Shown here: piece after piece, positions 52,719 to 61,640 of the stretch
Layout: every line of letters starts with the position of its first letter
How positions within the stretch are numbered: position 1 is the first letter of the stretch
Notes under the pieces: generated by a model
Database searches by the model: none
What the model was told of the DNA's origin: nothing
What the model saw: only the letters and a program-made list of their open reading frames with translations
DNA from: Stackebrandtia endophytica
GTDB lineage: Bacteria; Actinomycetota; Actinomycetes; Mycobacteriales; Micromonosporaceae
Assembly (NCBI RefSeq): GCF_006716355.1
Contig: NZ_VFOW01000001.1
Coordinates: forward strand, 4,092,001-4,156,000
DNA: 64,000 nucleotides
Reading direction: 5' to 3'
Position numbers and translations under genes: made by a program

Positions 52719-54461
52719 TTGAAACGACAGGCAAGATTCGTTGCCGTCGGTGGCGTCGCGCTGGCGCTGCTGGTTACCGGGTGTGCAGAGAACACCGGTA
52801 ACGACGGTGATGGAGCGCAGCAACACGAACAGCGTTCCATGGACATCATGGGAACCGCCGAGGACTCGGTTGGCCCGGCCACTCCGGTCGATGGCGCGGT
52901 CGAGGGTGGCACCATCACCTTCATCCAGAACGCCGACATGGCCCACTTGGACCCGGCCCGTAGCTACACGTCGACCTCGATGATGGTCGGCAACGGCCTC
53001 ATCTACCGTGCCCTCAACGGATACCGCGAAGACGGCGACGGCAGCCGCAAGGTCGTCGGCGACCTCGCCACCGACCCCGGCACCGACGTCAACGGTGACT
53101 GCACCGTCTGGGAGTACACCCTCAAGGAGGGCCTGAAGTACGAGGACGGCAGTGAAATCACCGCCGACCACGTCGCCTACGGCGTCTCCCGGTCGATGGC
53201 CAAGAAAGACGGCAACCTCATGTACCCCGAGGGCGCCCAGTTCCTGCAGCAGTGGCTGGACCCGGAGCGCGAGTACAACGGTCCCTACGACGACGACCCG
53301 CTAGCCCCGGGCATCGCCGTCGACGGCAACAAGATCACCTTCTCCTTCGACAAGCCGCGCTGCGAGACCCCGTTCGCCGTGGCGATGCCGACCACCGCGC
53401 CGATCCCGCCGGACAAGGACACCAAGAACGACTTCGACCAGGCGCCGTTCTCATCCGGTCCGTACAAGATCGAGAGCCGCATCGTCAGCGAGAAGACCGT
53501 TCTGGTCCGCAACGAGCACTGGGACGCCAATAGCGACCCGATCCGTCACGCCTACCCGGACTCGTTCGAGTTCGAGTACGGCACCCAGCCGGAGGACATC
53601 ACCACCCGACTGGTCGCCAACGCCTCCAACGACGAGAACCTGGCCAGCTTCTCGCTGGTGCACCCCGACCAGCTCAGCGCCGTCACCGGTGACAAGGCCA
53701 GCTATGAGGGCCGCTACCTGGAGGGCCCGCAGAAGTACACCTCGTACTTGAGCATCAACACGAACCGGGTCACCGACCTGAAGGTGCGTCAGGCACTCAA
53801 CCACGCCTTCAACCGGGACCGCTGGATCCAGGTCAACGGTGGCGAGTACGCCGCGCTGCCCAACACCACGTTGATGGGCCCGACGGTCCCCGGTTACGTC
53901 GACTACGACGTTTACCCGTTCGACGTCGAGAAGGCCAAGGAGCTCCTGGGCGGCGAGACCGTCAAGATCCGGTACGCGCACCAGGACACCGCCAAGGGTG
54001 GCGAGATCGCCACCGCCATGGCCGACGAGTTCGCCAAGGCCGGCATCGAGATCGAAGCCGTCCCGGTTGACCCGCTGGACTGGTACGGCCAGATCGCCGA
54101 CCCCGACAACAGCTTCGACATCTACTGGAACGGTTGGGGTGAGGACTGGCCGTCGGGTTCGACCGTGTTCCCGCCGCTGTACCACTCCAACTCGATCGCC
54201 GGTGAGACCAACTACCCGTTCATCACCGAGCCTGAGCTCGACGCCAGGATGGACGAGCTGATGGTCAGCCCCGAGGGCTTCGAGAACATCGCCGAAGAGT
54301 GGGGCAAGCTGGGCCAGGAGATCATGGAGAAGTACGCTCCGTCGATCCCGACCGACCTGAGCTACGGCGTTTGGCTCACCGGTTCCAACATCGGTGGACA
54401 GTACCTCCAGGAGAACATCTCCACGATCGACATCACCAAACTGTTCGTGCGTGAGCCCTAA
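52719..54461 (+). CDS. Peptide ABC transporter substrate-binding lipoprotein (importer 2)
   Basis: 580 residues from the TTG at 52719. TTG is preferred because GAGGAG lies about 7 bases upstream and it gives a compact signal MKRQARFVAVGGVALALLVTGC with lipobox VTGC; the ATG at 52704 would add 5 residues and is the alternative. Family 5 solute-binding protein: EGGTITFIQNADMAHLDPARSY, YTLKEGLKYEDGSEITADHV and VRQALNHAFNRDRWI. It has fewer cysteines than the first importer protein. It lies between the two permease genes of the operon, an uncommon order. Confidence 0.9.
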   Translation: MKRQARFVAVGGVALALLVTGCAENTGNDGDGAQQHEQRSMDIMGTAEDSVGPATPVDGAVEGGTITFIQNADMAHLDPARSYTSTSMMVGNGLIYRALNGYREDGDGSRKVVGDLATDPGTDVNGDCTVWEYTLKEGLKYEDGSEITADHVAYGVSRSMAKKDGNLMYPEGAQFLQQWLDPEREYNGPYDDDPLAPGIAVDGNKITFSFDKPRCETPFAVAMPTTAPIPPDKDTKNDFDQAPFSSGPYKIESRIVSEKTVLVRNEHWDANSDPIRHAYPDSFEFEYGTQPEDITTRLVANASNDENLASFSLVHPDQLSAVTGDKASYEGRYLEGPQKYTSYLSINTNRVTDLKVRQALNHAFNRDRWIQVNGGEYAALPNTTLMGPTVPGYVDYDVYPFDVEKAKELLGGETVKIRYAHQDTAKGGEIATAMADEFAKAGIEIEAVPVDPLDWYGQIADPDNSFDIYWNGWGEDWPSGSTVFPPLYHSNSIAGETNYPFITEPELDARMDELMVSPEGFENIAEEWGKLGQEIMEKYAPSIPTDLSYGVWLTGSNIGGQYLQENISTIDITKLFVREP

Positions 54462-54563
54462 GCCACGACGACGGTTAGTTGAACATCAGGTGTGGCCGCC
54501 ATCGGTGGCGGCCACACCACCCACACCTCCCTTGCATTACCACTCTCAGATGGGGCATCACCG

Positions 54564-55544
54564 ATGTTGCGGTTCGTCATCCGCCGCCTGTTGCTGGCGA
54601 TCTTGACGCTGACCATGGTCAGCATCATCACCTTCGGGCTGTTCTTCGCCATCCCGGCAGACCCCGCCCGAATCCAGTGCGGTGAAAGGTGCTCCGCCGA
54701 ACAGGTGGAGGCGGTCCGTAAGAACCTGCGCCTCGACGATCCGATTCATGAGCAGTACGTGGCCTTCGTCAAGGGCATCTTCGTCGGACGCACCTACGAC
54801 AACGGCACCGAGTGCGCGGCACCATGTCTCGGGCTGGTCAACTTCGGTGGCCGTGAAGTCACCGAAGTGGTCAAGGACGCCTTCCCGATCACCGCGTCGA
54901 TCGCGGTGGGCGCGTGGATACTCCAACTGACACTGGGCATCGGTTTGGGCATGATCGCCGCGATCAAACGCGGCAAGTTGATCGACAAGTTCGCCGTCGG
55001 TGTGGCCTTGGTCGGCGCGGCGACTCCCCTGTACTTCTTCGGTGCGATGCTGTTGGTCATCTTCCGATACGAGACCAACTGGCTTCCGCATCCCTCCTAT
55101 GTGTCTCCACTGGAGAGCGTCGGCGGTTGGATCGTTGGCATGACACTGCCCTGGTTGACCGTCGCCCTCATCGGTTTCGCCTTCGAGACCCGGATGACCA
55201 GGTCTCAAATGCTTGAGACCCTCGACGAGGACTTCATCCGAACCTCACGGGCCAAGGGGCTTCGAGAACGAACGGTGTACGGCAGACACGCTCTGCGTGC
55301 CTCCATCACACCCATCGCGACCTCTGCCGGCCTGAGCCTGGCCGGTCTGCTCGGTGGTGCGGTGGTGACCGAGACGATCTTCGGGCTCAACGGGCTCGGC
55401 AAGAAGGCCGTGGACGCGGTACGAATGATGGAGCTGTCCATGGTGATGGCGACGGTACTGATCGCGGCGTTGTTCGTCGTGGTGTCGACGTTCCTGGTGG
55501 ACCTGCTCTACGCGGTGATCGATCCGCGAGTGCGGTTGAGTTAG
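54564..55544 (+). CDS. Peptide ABC transporter permease, DppB/OppB type (importer 2)
   Basis: 326 residues from the ATG at 54564 (LRFVIRRLLLAILTLTMVS is the conserved first helix). The first extracytoplasmic loop is large and has four cysteines: IQCGERC and ECAAPC, likely two disulfides. DEDFIRTSRAKGLRERTVYGRHALR is the EAA loop and GGAVVTETIFGLNGLG the following conserved turn. The ribosome-binding site is weak, so it may depend on readthrough from the binding protein gene 102 bp upstream. Confidence 0.9.
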   Translation: MLRFVIRRLLLAILTLTMVSIITFGLFFAIPADPARIQCGERCSAEQVEAVRKNLRLDDPIHEQYVAFVKGIFVGRTYDNGTECAAPCLGLVNFGGREVTEVVKDAFPITASIAVGAWILQLTLGIGLGMIAAIKRGKLIDKFAVGVALVGAATPLYFFGAMLLVIFRYETNWLPHPSYVSPLESVGGWIVGMTLPWLTVALIGFAFETRMTRSQMLETLDEDFIRTSRAKGLRERTVYGRHALRASITPIATSAGLSLAGLLGGAVVTETIFGLNGLGKKAVDAVRMMELSMVMATVLIAALFVVVSTFLVDLLYAVIDPRVRLS

Positions 55545-55588
55545 CCCGCGACCCACTCGACCAGACGATTCAAGGAGGATTGAACCCC

Positions 55589-56656
55589 GTGAGCACCGTG
55601 ACCGCTCCACAACCCGCCGCCGACCCGGTCGGCGACGAGGACCCGTACCTGGAGGTCGAGGACCTCAAAGTCCACTTCTCCACCGAGGACGGCATCGTGA
55701 AGGCCGTCGACGGCCTCACCTTCTCGGTCAAACGCGGCGTGACCCTGGGAATCGTGGGTGAATCCGGTTCCGGAAAGAGCGTCACCAGTCTGACCGTGCT
55801 GGGGTTGCACAGCCCCAACAACACCGACATCTCCGGCAGCATCCGCGTCGGCGGTACCGACATCGTGTCCGCCTCGGCGGAGACGGTACGTCGGATGCGC
55901 GGCAAGGACATGTCGATGATCTTCCAAGATCCGTTGACGGCCCTGCACCCGTACTACTCGATCGGCCGTCAGATCGTCGAAAGCTACCAGGTCCACCACG
56001 ACGTGTCGAAGAAGGTGGCCTGGGCTCGCGCCGTCGAGATGCTCGACCGGGTCGGCATCCCACAGCCCGACAAACGCGCCAAGCAGTACCCGCACGAGTT
56101 CTCCGGCGGGATGCGGCAGCGAGCCATGATCGCGATGTCACTGGTGAACAACCCCAACCTGATCATCGCCGACGAGCCCACAACGGCGCTCGACGTGACC
56201 GTGCAGGCACAGATTCTGGACCTGCTGGAGGACCTGCAGCGTGAGTTCAACTCCGCCATCATCCTCATCACCCACGACCTCGGGGTGGTGAGCCAGGTCG
56301 CCGACGACGTGCTGGTCATGTACGGCGGCCGCTGCGTCGAACACGGCACCGTCGAGGAGGTGCTGCGTCACAGCCAGCACCCGTACACCCTGGGCCTGCT
56401 CAACTCGGTGCCTACATTGCACGGTGACGCGAGCCACGACCTGCACCCGATCCCGGGCAACCCCCCGAGCCTGCTGAACGTCCCCCGCGGCTGCGCCTTC
56501 CACCCGCGGTGCGAACACGCCATGAACGACGGCGGCCCCTGCGACACCCAGCGGCCAGAACTGTTGCCGGTAACCGGTTCCCCGGTTCACCTGGCGGCCT
56601 GCCACCTTTCGGATGACAAACGTCGGATGATTCGCCAAGCGAAGGACGGTTCCTGA
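55589..56656 (+). CDS. Peptide ABC transporter ATPase, DppD/OppD type (importer 2)
   Basis: 355 residues from the GTG at 55589, with AAGGAGG 10 bases upstream; a TTG at 55580 sits inside the spacing and is not used. Walker [17 protein letters not shown]-loop IFQDPLTALHP, signature [15 protein letters not shown], Walker [14 protein letters not shown] and switch LITHDLGVV. OppD-type cysteine end RGCAFHPRCEHAMNDGGPC. Stop and next start overlap by one base (TGATG). Confidence 0.94.
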   Translation: MSTVTAPQPAADPVGDEDPYLEVEDLKVHFSTEDGIVKAVDGLTFSVKRGVTLGIVGESGSGKSVTSLTVLGLHSPNNTDISGSIRVGGTDIVSASAETVRRMRGKDMSMIFQDPLTALHPYYSIGRQIVESYQVHHDVSKKVAWARAVEMLDRVGIPQPDKRAKQYPHEFSGGMRQRAMIAMSLVNNPNLIIADEPTTALDVTVQAQILDLLEDLQREFNSAIILITHDLGVVSQVADDVLVMYGGRCVEHGTVEEVLRHSQHPYTLGLLNSVPTLHGDASHDLHPIPGNPPSLLNVPRGCAFHPRCEHAMNDGGPCDTQRPELLPVTGSPVHLAACHLSDDKRRMIRQAKDGS

Positions 56657-57696
56657 TGGCGCAGTTGGAAGCGACCGCGACCACCGCCGACAGCGGGCAG
56701 GTCGAGAACCCCATCATGCGGGTATCGGGACTCACCAAGCACTTCCCGGTCCGCAGCGGCATCCTCGGCAACAAACAACTGGTGCGGGCCGTCGACGGCG
56801 TCGACTTCGAAGTCGGCCCCGGTGAATCACTCGGCCTGGTCGGCGAATCCGGGTGCGGCAAGACCACCACCGGCCGGATGTTGGTGCGGCTGCTGGAATC
56901 CACCGCCGGAAAGATCGAGTTCGAAGGTGAGGACATCACCCACCTCCGGGGCCAGCGCCTGCGCAAGATGCGTCAAGACATCCAGATCATCTTCCAGGAC
57001 CCGTACTCGTCGCTGAACCCCCGCCACACGGTCGGCAAGATCGTCGCGACCCCGCTGACCGTCAACGGCATCAACCCGCCCGGCGGCGTGACCGCGCGCG
57101 TCAAGGAACTGCTCGAGATCGTCGGGCTCAACCCGGAGCACTACAACCGGTTCCCGCACGAGTTCTCCGGCGGCCAACGCCAGCGCATCGGCATCGCCCG
57201 GGCATTGGCGTTGCGCCCCAAACTGATCATCGCCGACGAACCGGTCTCCGCGCTGGACGTGTCGATCCAGGCGCAGGTCATCAACCTGCTGCGCAACCTG
57301 CAACGCGAGTTCAACCTGTCGTTCGTCTTCATCGCCCACGACCTGTCGGTGGTACGGCACTTCTGCGACCGCATCGCCGTGATGTACCTGGGCAAGATCG
57401 TCGAGGTCGGCGACCGCACCCAGATCTACCAACAACCGTCACACCCCTACACCAAGGCCCTGCTGTCGGCGGTTCCCGACGTGACCCGCCTCGGCCGCGA
57501 CGGCGGCAACCGCATCAAGCTGGAAGGCGACGTCCCCACGCCGCTGAACCCGCCGTCGGGTTGTCGATTCCGCACTCGCTGCTGGAAGGCCGAGGAAGTG
57601 TGCGCCGTCGAAGAGCCCATGCTCAAACCCACCCCCGGCGGTGGCGTCTCGGCCTGCCACTTCCCCGAGAACGGCCACCCGACCGAATCCGAGTAG
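56656..57696 (+). CDS. Peptide ABC transporter ATPase, DppF/OppF type (importer 2)
   Basis: 346 residues. Walker [17 protein letters not shown]-loop [11 protein letters not shown], signature [15 protein letters not shown], Walker [15 protein letters not shown], switch [14 protein letters not shown]. OppF-type end [17 protein letters not shown]...CHFPENG. Last gene of the second importer operon. Two long hairpins follow. Confidence 0.94.
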   Translation: MAQLEATATTADSGQVENPIMRVSGLTKHFPVRSGILGNKQLVRAVDGVDFEVGPGESLGLVGESGCGKTTTGRMLVRLLESTAGKIEFEGEDITHLRGQRLRKMRQDIQIIFQDPYSSLNPRHTVGKIVATPLTVNGINPPGGVTARVKELLEIVGLNPEHYNRFPHEFSGGQRQRIGIARALALRPKLIIADEPVSALDVSIQAQVINLLRNLQREFNLSFVFIAHDLSVVRHFCDRIAVMYLGKIVEVGDRTQIYQQPSHPYTKALLSAVPDVTRLGRDGGNRIKLEGDVPTPLNPPSGCRFRTRCWKAEEVCAVEEPMLKPTPGGGVSACHFPENGHPTESE

Positions 57697-57725
57697 ACCA
57701 CTCCCGTCGGGACTCGTCCCGACCC

Positions 57726-57766
57726 CGCACCGGCGTCGAGTCCACCCCTCACTCGACGCCGGTGCG
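57726..57766 (+). terminator. First terminator after the second importer operon
   Basis: Perfect 16-bp arms 57726-57741 and 57751-57766, loop of 9. Confidence 0.8.
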
Positions 57767-57781
57767 TCATGTCCGGGGCCG

Positions 57782-57819
57782 GGAGTCCGATCGCCGATGT
57801 CGTACGGCGATCGGACTCC
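57782..57819. repeat. Second long inverted repeat, possible extra terminator
   Basis: Perfect 14-bp arms 57782-57795 and 57806-57819 with a 10-base loop, 15 bp past the first terminator. Confidence 0.65.
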
Positions 57820-57884
57820 TGGCAACCCAACGGCCGGATCCGCCACACTCGACCCCGGCCGTCCGAGACGGATACGGTGGTGCG

Positions 57885-58796
57885 GTGACTGAGATTTCGG
57901 CTGGCTACCGCGTCGTGTTCGTTCATGCGCACCCCGACGACGAGACCGTCGGCACCGGCGCCACCATCGCGCATTACGCCCATCGCGACGACACCCACGT
58001 GACCCTGGTGACCTGCACCCTGGGCGAGGAGGGCGAGGTACACGTCCCCGAACTGGCGAAACTGGCCGTCACCGACGCCGACCAGCTCGGCGGCTACCGG
58101 TTGGTGGAATGGCAGCGCGCCTGCGACCGGCTGGGAGTGACCGACCGTCGCATGCTCGGCGGCATCGGGACGTGGCGCGACAGCGGAATGATGGGACTGC
58201 CCGCCAACGACCACCCGCGAGCCTTCTGGGGCGCCGACGTCGACACCGCCGCGGCCGACCTGGTCGCAGTGCTGCGTGAGGTACGGCCCCAGGTGCTGGT
58301 CACCTACGATCCCGACGGTTTCTACGGCCACCCCGACCACATCCAGGCGCATCGGGTCAGTGTCGCGGCGGTGCGATTGGCCGCCGACGAGCAGTTTCGC
58401 CCCGACCTGGGTGCACCCCATCGGGTCGCGAAGTTCTACTGGACGACGGTGTTGAAGAGCTCGCTGGCCGAAGGCTTCGAAGCGTTCAAGGAATCCCAGG
58501 ACAACCCGTTCGCCGGCATCACCGACCCCGACGACCTCCCGTTCGGCGTCAACGACGACGAGGCCACCACCCAGATCGTCGCGACCGGATACGGCGACCA
58601 CAAACTGGCCGCGCTGCGGGAACACGCCACCCAGGTACCACCGGACAACTGGGTGTACGTCCTGGCCGCCAAGCTGGGCGCCGACGCGGTGACCACCGAG
58701 CACTACATCCTGGTCGACGGCGAACGCGGTAAGGGATTCGGCACACACAACTGGGAGAACGACCTGTTCGCCGGAGTCGACCGGCACCACACCTGA
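57885..58796 (+). CDS. mshB: N-acetyl-GlcN-inositol deacetylase of mycothiol biosynthesis
   Basis: 303 residues from the GTG at 57885. It deacetylates GlcNAc-Ins to GlcN-Ins, the second step of mycothiol synthesis, and is a zinc enzyme of the LmbE family. AHPDDET at residues 15-21 gives His and Asp zinc ligands and the catalytic Asp, and [10 protein letters not shown] gives the second His. [12 protein letters not shown] and the C-terminal [14 protein letters not shown] are MshB-type. TACGGT (57873-57878) lies 6 bases before the GTG, so the message may be leaderless. It is followed by a DUF6113-like membrane protein, as in mycobacteria and Streptomyces. Confidence 0.93.
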   Translation: MTEISAGYRVVFVHAHPDDETVGTGATIAHYAHRDDTHVTLVTCTLGEEGEVHVPELAKLAVTDADQLGGYRLVEWQRACDRLGVTDRRMLGGIGTWRDSGMMGLPANDHPRAFWGADVDTAAADLVAVLREVRPQVLVTYDPDGFYGHPDHIQAHRVSVAAVRLAADEQFRPDLGAPHRVAKFYWTTVLKSSLAEGFEAFKESQDNPFAGITDPDDLPFGVNDDEATTQIVATGYGDHKLAALREHATQVPPDNWVYVLAAKLGADAVTTEHYILVDGERGKGFGTHNWENDLFAGVDRHHT

Positions 58797-58817
58797 TCCA
58801 CCCGACCCCATCCGGCC

Positions 58818-58845
58818 GACCGTGTCCGGCCCACCGGACACGGTC
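58818..58845 (+). terminator. Intrinsic terminator after mshB
   Basis: Perfect 12-bp arms 58818-58829 and 58834-58845, loop of 4, followed by TTT. Confidence 0.85.
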
Positions 58846-58872
58846 TTTCCCGGACCTCTCGGGTGCGGGGCC

Positions 58873-58878
58873 TAGAAT
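58873..58878 (+). promoter_or_regulatory. -10 element (TAGAAT) of a leaderless transcript
   Basis: TAGAAT ends exactly 7 bases before the GTG at 58886, with no ribosome-binding site. Confidence 0.6.
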
Positions 58879-58885
58879 CGGCCCG

Positions 58886-59308
58886 GTGAGCAACGACGTC
58901 GCACCCACCTCATCGGAGGCACCCTCTGCCGCGGAATACCTGGTGCGCACCGGCGGCGCCGTGGTCATCGTCGCGGCGGCGCTACTGGCCTCGGTGGCCG
59001 GAGCGTTCCTGGTGCCCCTCAAGGTTTCGGGTTCATACCTGCCGGTCGCCGCGGTCATCACCGTCGCCGCCAACATCGGGCTGCCGTTGCTGGCGCTGTG
59101 GTGGGTCAGGTCCCGCCTGGTGGCGTTGATCCCCGGGCTGATCTGGTTCATCGTGGTACTGCTGGCAACCCAACCCGATTCGTCGGGTGGAGTCGTCATC
59201 GCGAACATGTGGCCGGCCACCGTGTATCTGCTCAGCGGCGCGGCCGCCATCGCGGTCATGGGTTACCTGACGATCGTGGGATCGCTGCGGCGGTTCATCG
59301 CGGAATGA
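58886..59308 (+). CDS. DUF6113-like integral membrane protein next to mshB
   Basis: 140 residues, four hydrophobic segments (VVIVAAALLASVAGAFLVPL; VAAVITVAANIGLPLLALWW; LVALIPGLIWFIVVLLA; ATVYLLSGAAAIAVMGYLTIVGSL). Such small proteins next to mshB are conserved in actinobacteria, with no known function; the DUF6113 label is from recollection of neighbours of mshB. GTG start immediately after a -10 element. Confidence 0.75.
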   Translation: MSNDVAPTSSEAPSAAEYLVRTGGAVVIVAAALLASVAGAFLVPLKVSGSYLPVAAVITVAANIGLPLLALWWVRSRLVALIPGLIWFIVVLLATQPDSSGGVVIANMWPATVYLLSGAAAIAVMGYLTIVGSLRRFIAE

Positions 59309-59413
59309 CGGCGGTTCGAGGAGTCACAGCCAAATCGTGACCTTCGATGTGTTGCATGGCGGTGAGAATGTCTTGTATTCAATATCACGGTATTCCGACA
59401 AGCTGGAGAGAAC

Positions 59414-60148
59414 ATGAAGCGGATGATCCCCGCCGCCTTGGTCGCCTTGGGTCTGTTCGTACTCAACGTCGCCGCCCGGGTCATCGTTGAACTCACCGGG
59501 CAGGCCGACGACGCCGACGCCCAGTTCACCATCGGCCTCTACGCCACGATCGGCATGGCGCTGGTGGCGCTGGTGGTCACGGCCATCTGGGGTACCCGTA
59601 AACCCGTCGACCGGTTGTTCGCGGAGCTGGGCCCGGCCATCGGAGTGGCGGTACTGCTGTCGGTACTGGTTGCTCCACTGCTGGTGGGCGGTAACCCGTT
59701 CGTCGGTGGACCCGGCTGGATCTTCATTCAGCTGCTGTTCTTCGCCGGCGTCACCGGCCTGGGCGCACTGCTGGGATACCTGATCATCACGATCGTGGCC
59801 TTGGACTACCGCAGCCAGAACCTGCGTCGGGTCGAGCGGCACTACGGCGCCCGCGCCGCGGCACGCGCCGAGAAGGCCGCCGCCAAGGCATCGGAGACCG
59901 GCAAGAAGGCCAAGTCGAACCAGCAGACCGGTAAGAAGCAGGGCGGTAAGAAGAAGTCCAAGTCGGGTAAGCCCGCTACGAAGCCGACCGAGAAGGCTTC
60001 CTCGGCGGACAAGACCGAGAAGGTCGAGTCTGAGGAGAAAGCCGAGAAGGTCGAACCCGAGGACAACGCGACCGACTCGCCCGAAGACACCGACACCGAG
60101 AACGTCGACGGAGACAAGGTCGACGCGGAACGCCCCGTCTCCTCCTGA
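59414..60148 (+). CDS. Membrane protein with a lysine-rich then acidic cytoplasmic tail
   Basis: 244 residues; GGAGAGA lies just before the ATG. Four helices occupy residues ~1-135. A coil ALDYRSQNLRRVERHYGARAAARAEKAAAKASE follows, then a highly lysine-rich stretch (TGKKAKSNQQTGKKQGGKKK) and finally an acidic Glu/Asp/Thr/Ser tail. The two tails have opposite charges and could interact with each other or with nucleic acid. No homologue is recognised. It ends 54 bp from the convergent acetyltransferase gene. Confidence 0.75.
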   Translation: MKRMIPAALVALGLFVLNVAARVIVELTGQADDADAQFTIGLYATIGMALVALVVTAIWGTRKPVDRLFAELGPAIGVAVLLSVLVAPLLVGGNPFVGGPGWIFIQLLFFAGVTGLGALLGYLIITIVALDYRSQNLRRVERHYGARAAARAEKAAAKASETGKKAKSNQQTGKKQGGKKKSKSGKPATKPTEKASSADKTEKVESEEKAEKVEPEDNATDSPEDTDTENVDGDKVDAERPVSS

Positions 60149-60158
60149 GCGACGCTGC

Positions 60159-60194
60159 CGACGCCGTCAACGGTCACCGCCGTTGGCGGCGTCG
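60159..60194. terminator. Bidirectional terminator
   Basis: 15-bp arms 60159-60173 and 60180-60194 with one G-T pair and a 6-base loop, between convergent genes. Confidence 0.75.
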
Positions 60195-60202
60195 CCGTAC
60201 TC

Positions 60203-61132
60203 TCACGCCCAGCGGTAGTGATACCGATGGTGCGTGGTGAACCCCAACCGGTCGTACAGGGCCCGGGCGGCGACGTTGTCCTCCTCGACCTGGACGACGA
60301 CCCGCCGCGCCCCACGCCGCGCCGCCCAATCGGTCAACCCGGCCATCACCCGACCCGCCAAGCCCTGTCGGCGGTGTGAGTCGGCGACCTTGACCGACGA
60401 GATGACCGCGGTTCGCGATTCCACCGCGACACGCCCGACGGCGACCACCTCATCCGACCGCCGTATCCGGGCGAATCCACGATCGGTTCCGCCGGTCAGG
60501 ATGCCCATCGCCGACGACGGCAGAGAATCCGGATCGCCGTAGCCCAATCGAAGCCACTCTCGGTCGACGGACGTCGTCACCGAGGCCCCCGGCGCGTCGG
60601 CCACGACGCCGTCGATGTCGCTCACCTGGGTCAACACGACACACTCGTGTCGCCAACCCGCCGCGTCCAGAACCCGGTCCAGACGCCCCGCCAGCGGCAT
60701 CGGAATGACGAAACAAGCACGTTGACCGCGCCGGGCGTACCAGTCGCGAACCCGCGCGATGCCGGTCTCGACGTCGGTGTCCGGTTCACCCAGCACCAGC
60801 GTCGAATTCGCGCGGCGCGTCCACCCCTCACCACCACGCATGGCCCAGCGGCCGTTCCACTCGACCTCCGGCGGCGGCCAGGCATCGAGGCAGACCCTCT
60901 CCAATTCAGCGATTGCCGCGTACGAAGTTCGTTTCGGCGGAATCGGTTTTGCCGCCACGACCGTCGCCACCCCGATCTCGGTCATCGCACCGTCATCGCG
61001 ACGCACCCGCAACAGCAGGTCGGAGACCTCGGCCAGCTGCCCGGTCACATCGGTGATCACAGCGCCGTCAACAGGCTGCCGAAGACGATGCCGCACCACG
61101 ACACGGCGCCCGACATGCGACTCGTCCAGCAT
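60203..61132 (-). CDS. GNAT-family N-acetyltransferase with an N-terminal SH3-like region
   Basis: 309 residues from the ATG at 61132 (GGAGG 7 bases upstream; a GTG at 61135 is alternative). The N-terminal ~60 residues (VGRRVVVRHRL...VTDVTGQLAEV) look like a small SH3-like barrel. The C-terminal ~90 residues are a GNAT domain: VVAVGRVAVESRTAVISSVKVADSHRRQGLAGRVM is the beta4/acetyl-CoA-binding loop (pyrophosphate-binding RRQGLAGRV) and VVQVEEDNVAARALYDRLGF the C-terminal signature. The middle may be a degenerate second GNAT domain. Substrate unknown. It is divergent from the ferredoxin gene. Confidence 0.85.
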   Translation of the reverse strand: MLDESHVGRRVVVRHRLRQPVDGAVITDVTGQLAEVSDLLLRVRRDDGAMTEIGVATVVAAKPIPPKRTSYAAIAELERVCLDAWPPPEVEWNGRWAMRGGEGWTRRANSTLVLGEPDTDVETGIARVRDWYARRGQRACFVIPMPLAGRLDRVLDAAGWRHECVVLTQVSDIDGVVADAPGASVTTSVDREWLRLGYGDPDSLPSSAMGILTGGTDRGFARIRRSDEVVAVGRVAVESRTAVISSVKVADSHRRQGLAGRVMAGLTDWAARRGARRVVVQVEEDNVAARALYDRLGFTTHHRYHYRWA

Positions 61133-61316
61133 CACGGCACCTCCCGAAGCGAGTGAAACAGCCTACAGATTAGGCTGGGCGCGATATGGAATCCAGCCGA
61201 CAGCACTGTGAACCTCCCAACGTGGCGGGGAACGGGCGGCGACGGTTTCGCACACACAATGACTTGCGCACAATGACTTGGTCCGATCAATCATCAGACC
61301 ATCCGAAGGGAGTCTC

Positions 61317-61640
61317 GTGACTTACATCATCGCCGAGCCCTGCGTGGACCTGCTCGACAAGGCATGCATCGAGGAATGCCCCGTCGACTGCATCTACGAG
61401 GGCAACCGGATGTTGTACATCCACCCTGACGAGTGCGTGGACTGCGGGGCGTGTGAGCCGGTATGCCCCGTCGAGGCCATCTTCTACGAGGACGACGTCC
61501 CGGAGGAGTGGAACGACTACACCGCCGCCAACTACGAGTTCTTCGAAGACCTCGGATCGCCCGGCGGAGCATCCAAGATCGGCAAGATCGAGAAGGACGC
61601 CACCTTCATCGCCGGTCTGCCCAAAAAAGAAGCGGAATGA
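61317..61640 (+). CDS. fdxA: 7Fe ferredoxin
   Basis: 107 residues from the GTG at 61317 (GAAGGGAG upstream). [17 protein letters not shown] gives Cys9, Cys17, Cys21 and Cys25, and [16 protein letters not shown] gives Cys40, Cys43, Cys46 and Cys50. By analogy with Azotobacter FdI, the [3Fe-4S] cluster uses Cys9, 17 and 50 and the [4Fe-4S] cluster uses Cys21, 40, 43 and 46. It carries low-potential electrons. The dapC start overlaps its stop by 4 bp (ATGA), the same coupling as fdxC-dapC in mycobacteria. Confidence 0.95.
   Translation: MTYIIAEPCVDLLDKACIEECPVDCIYEGNRMLYIHPDECVDCGACEPVCPVEAIFYEDDVPEEWNDYTAANYEFFEDLGSPGGASKIGKIEKDATFIAGLPKKEAE

Noticed and set aside
45123-57696. Recent tandem duplication of a peptide importer
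   Set aside because: Gene order, protein lengths and sequences differ between the two operons.
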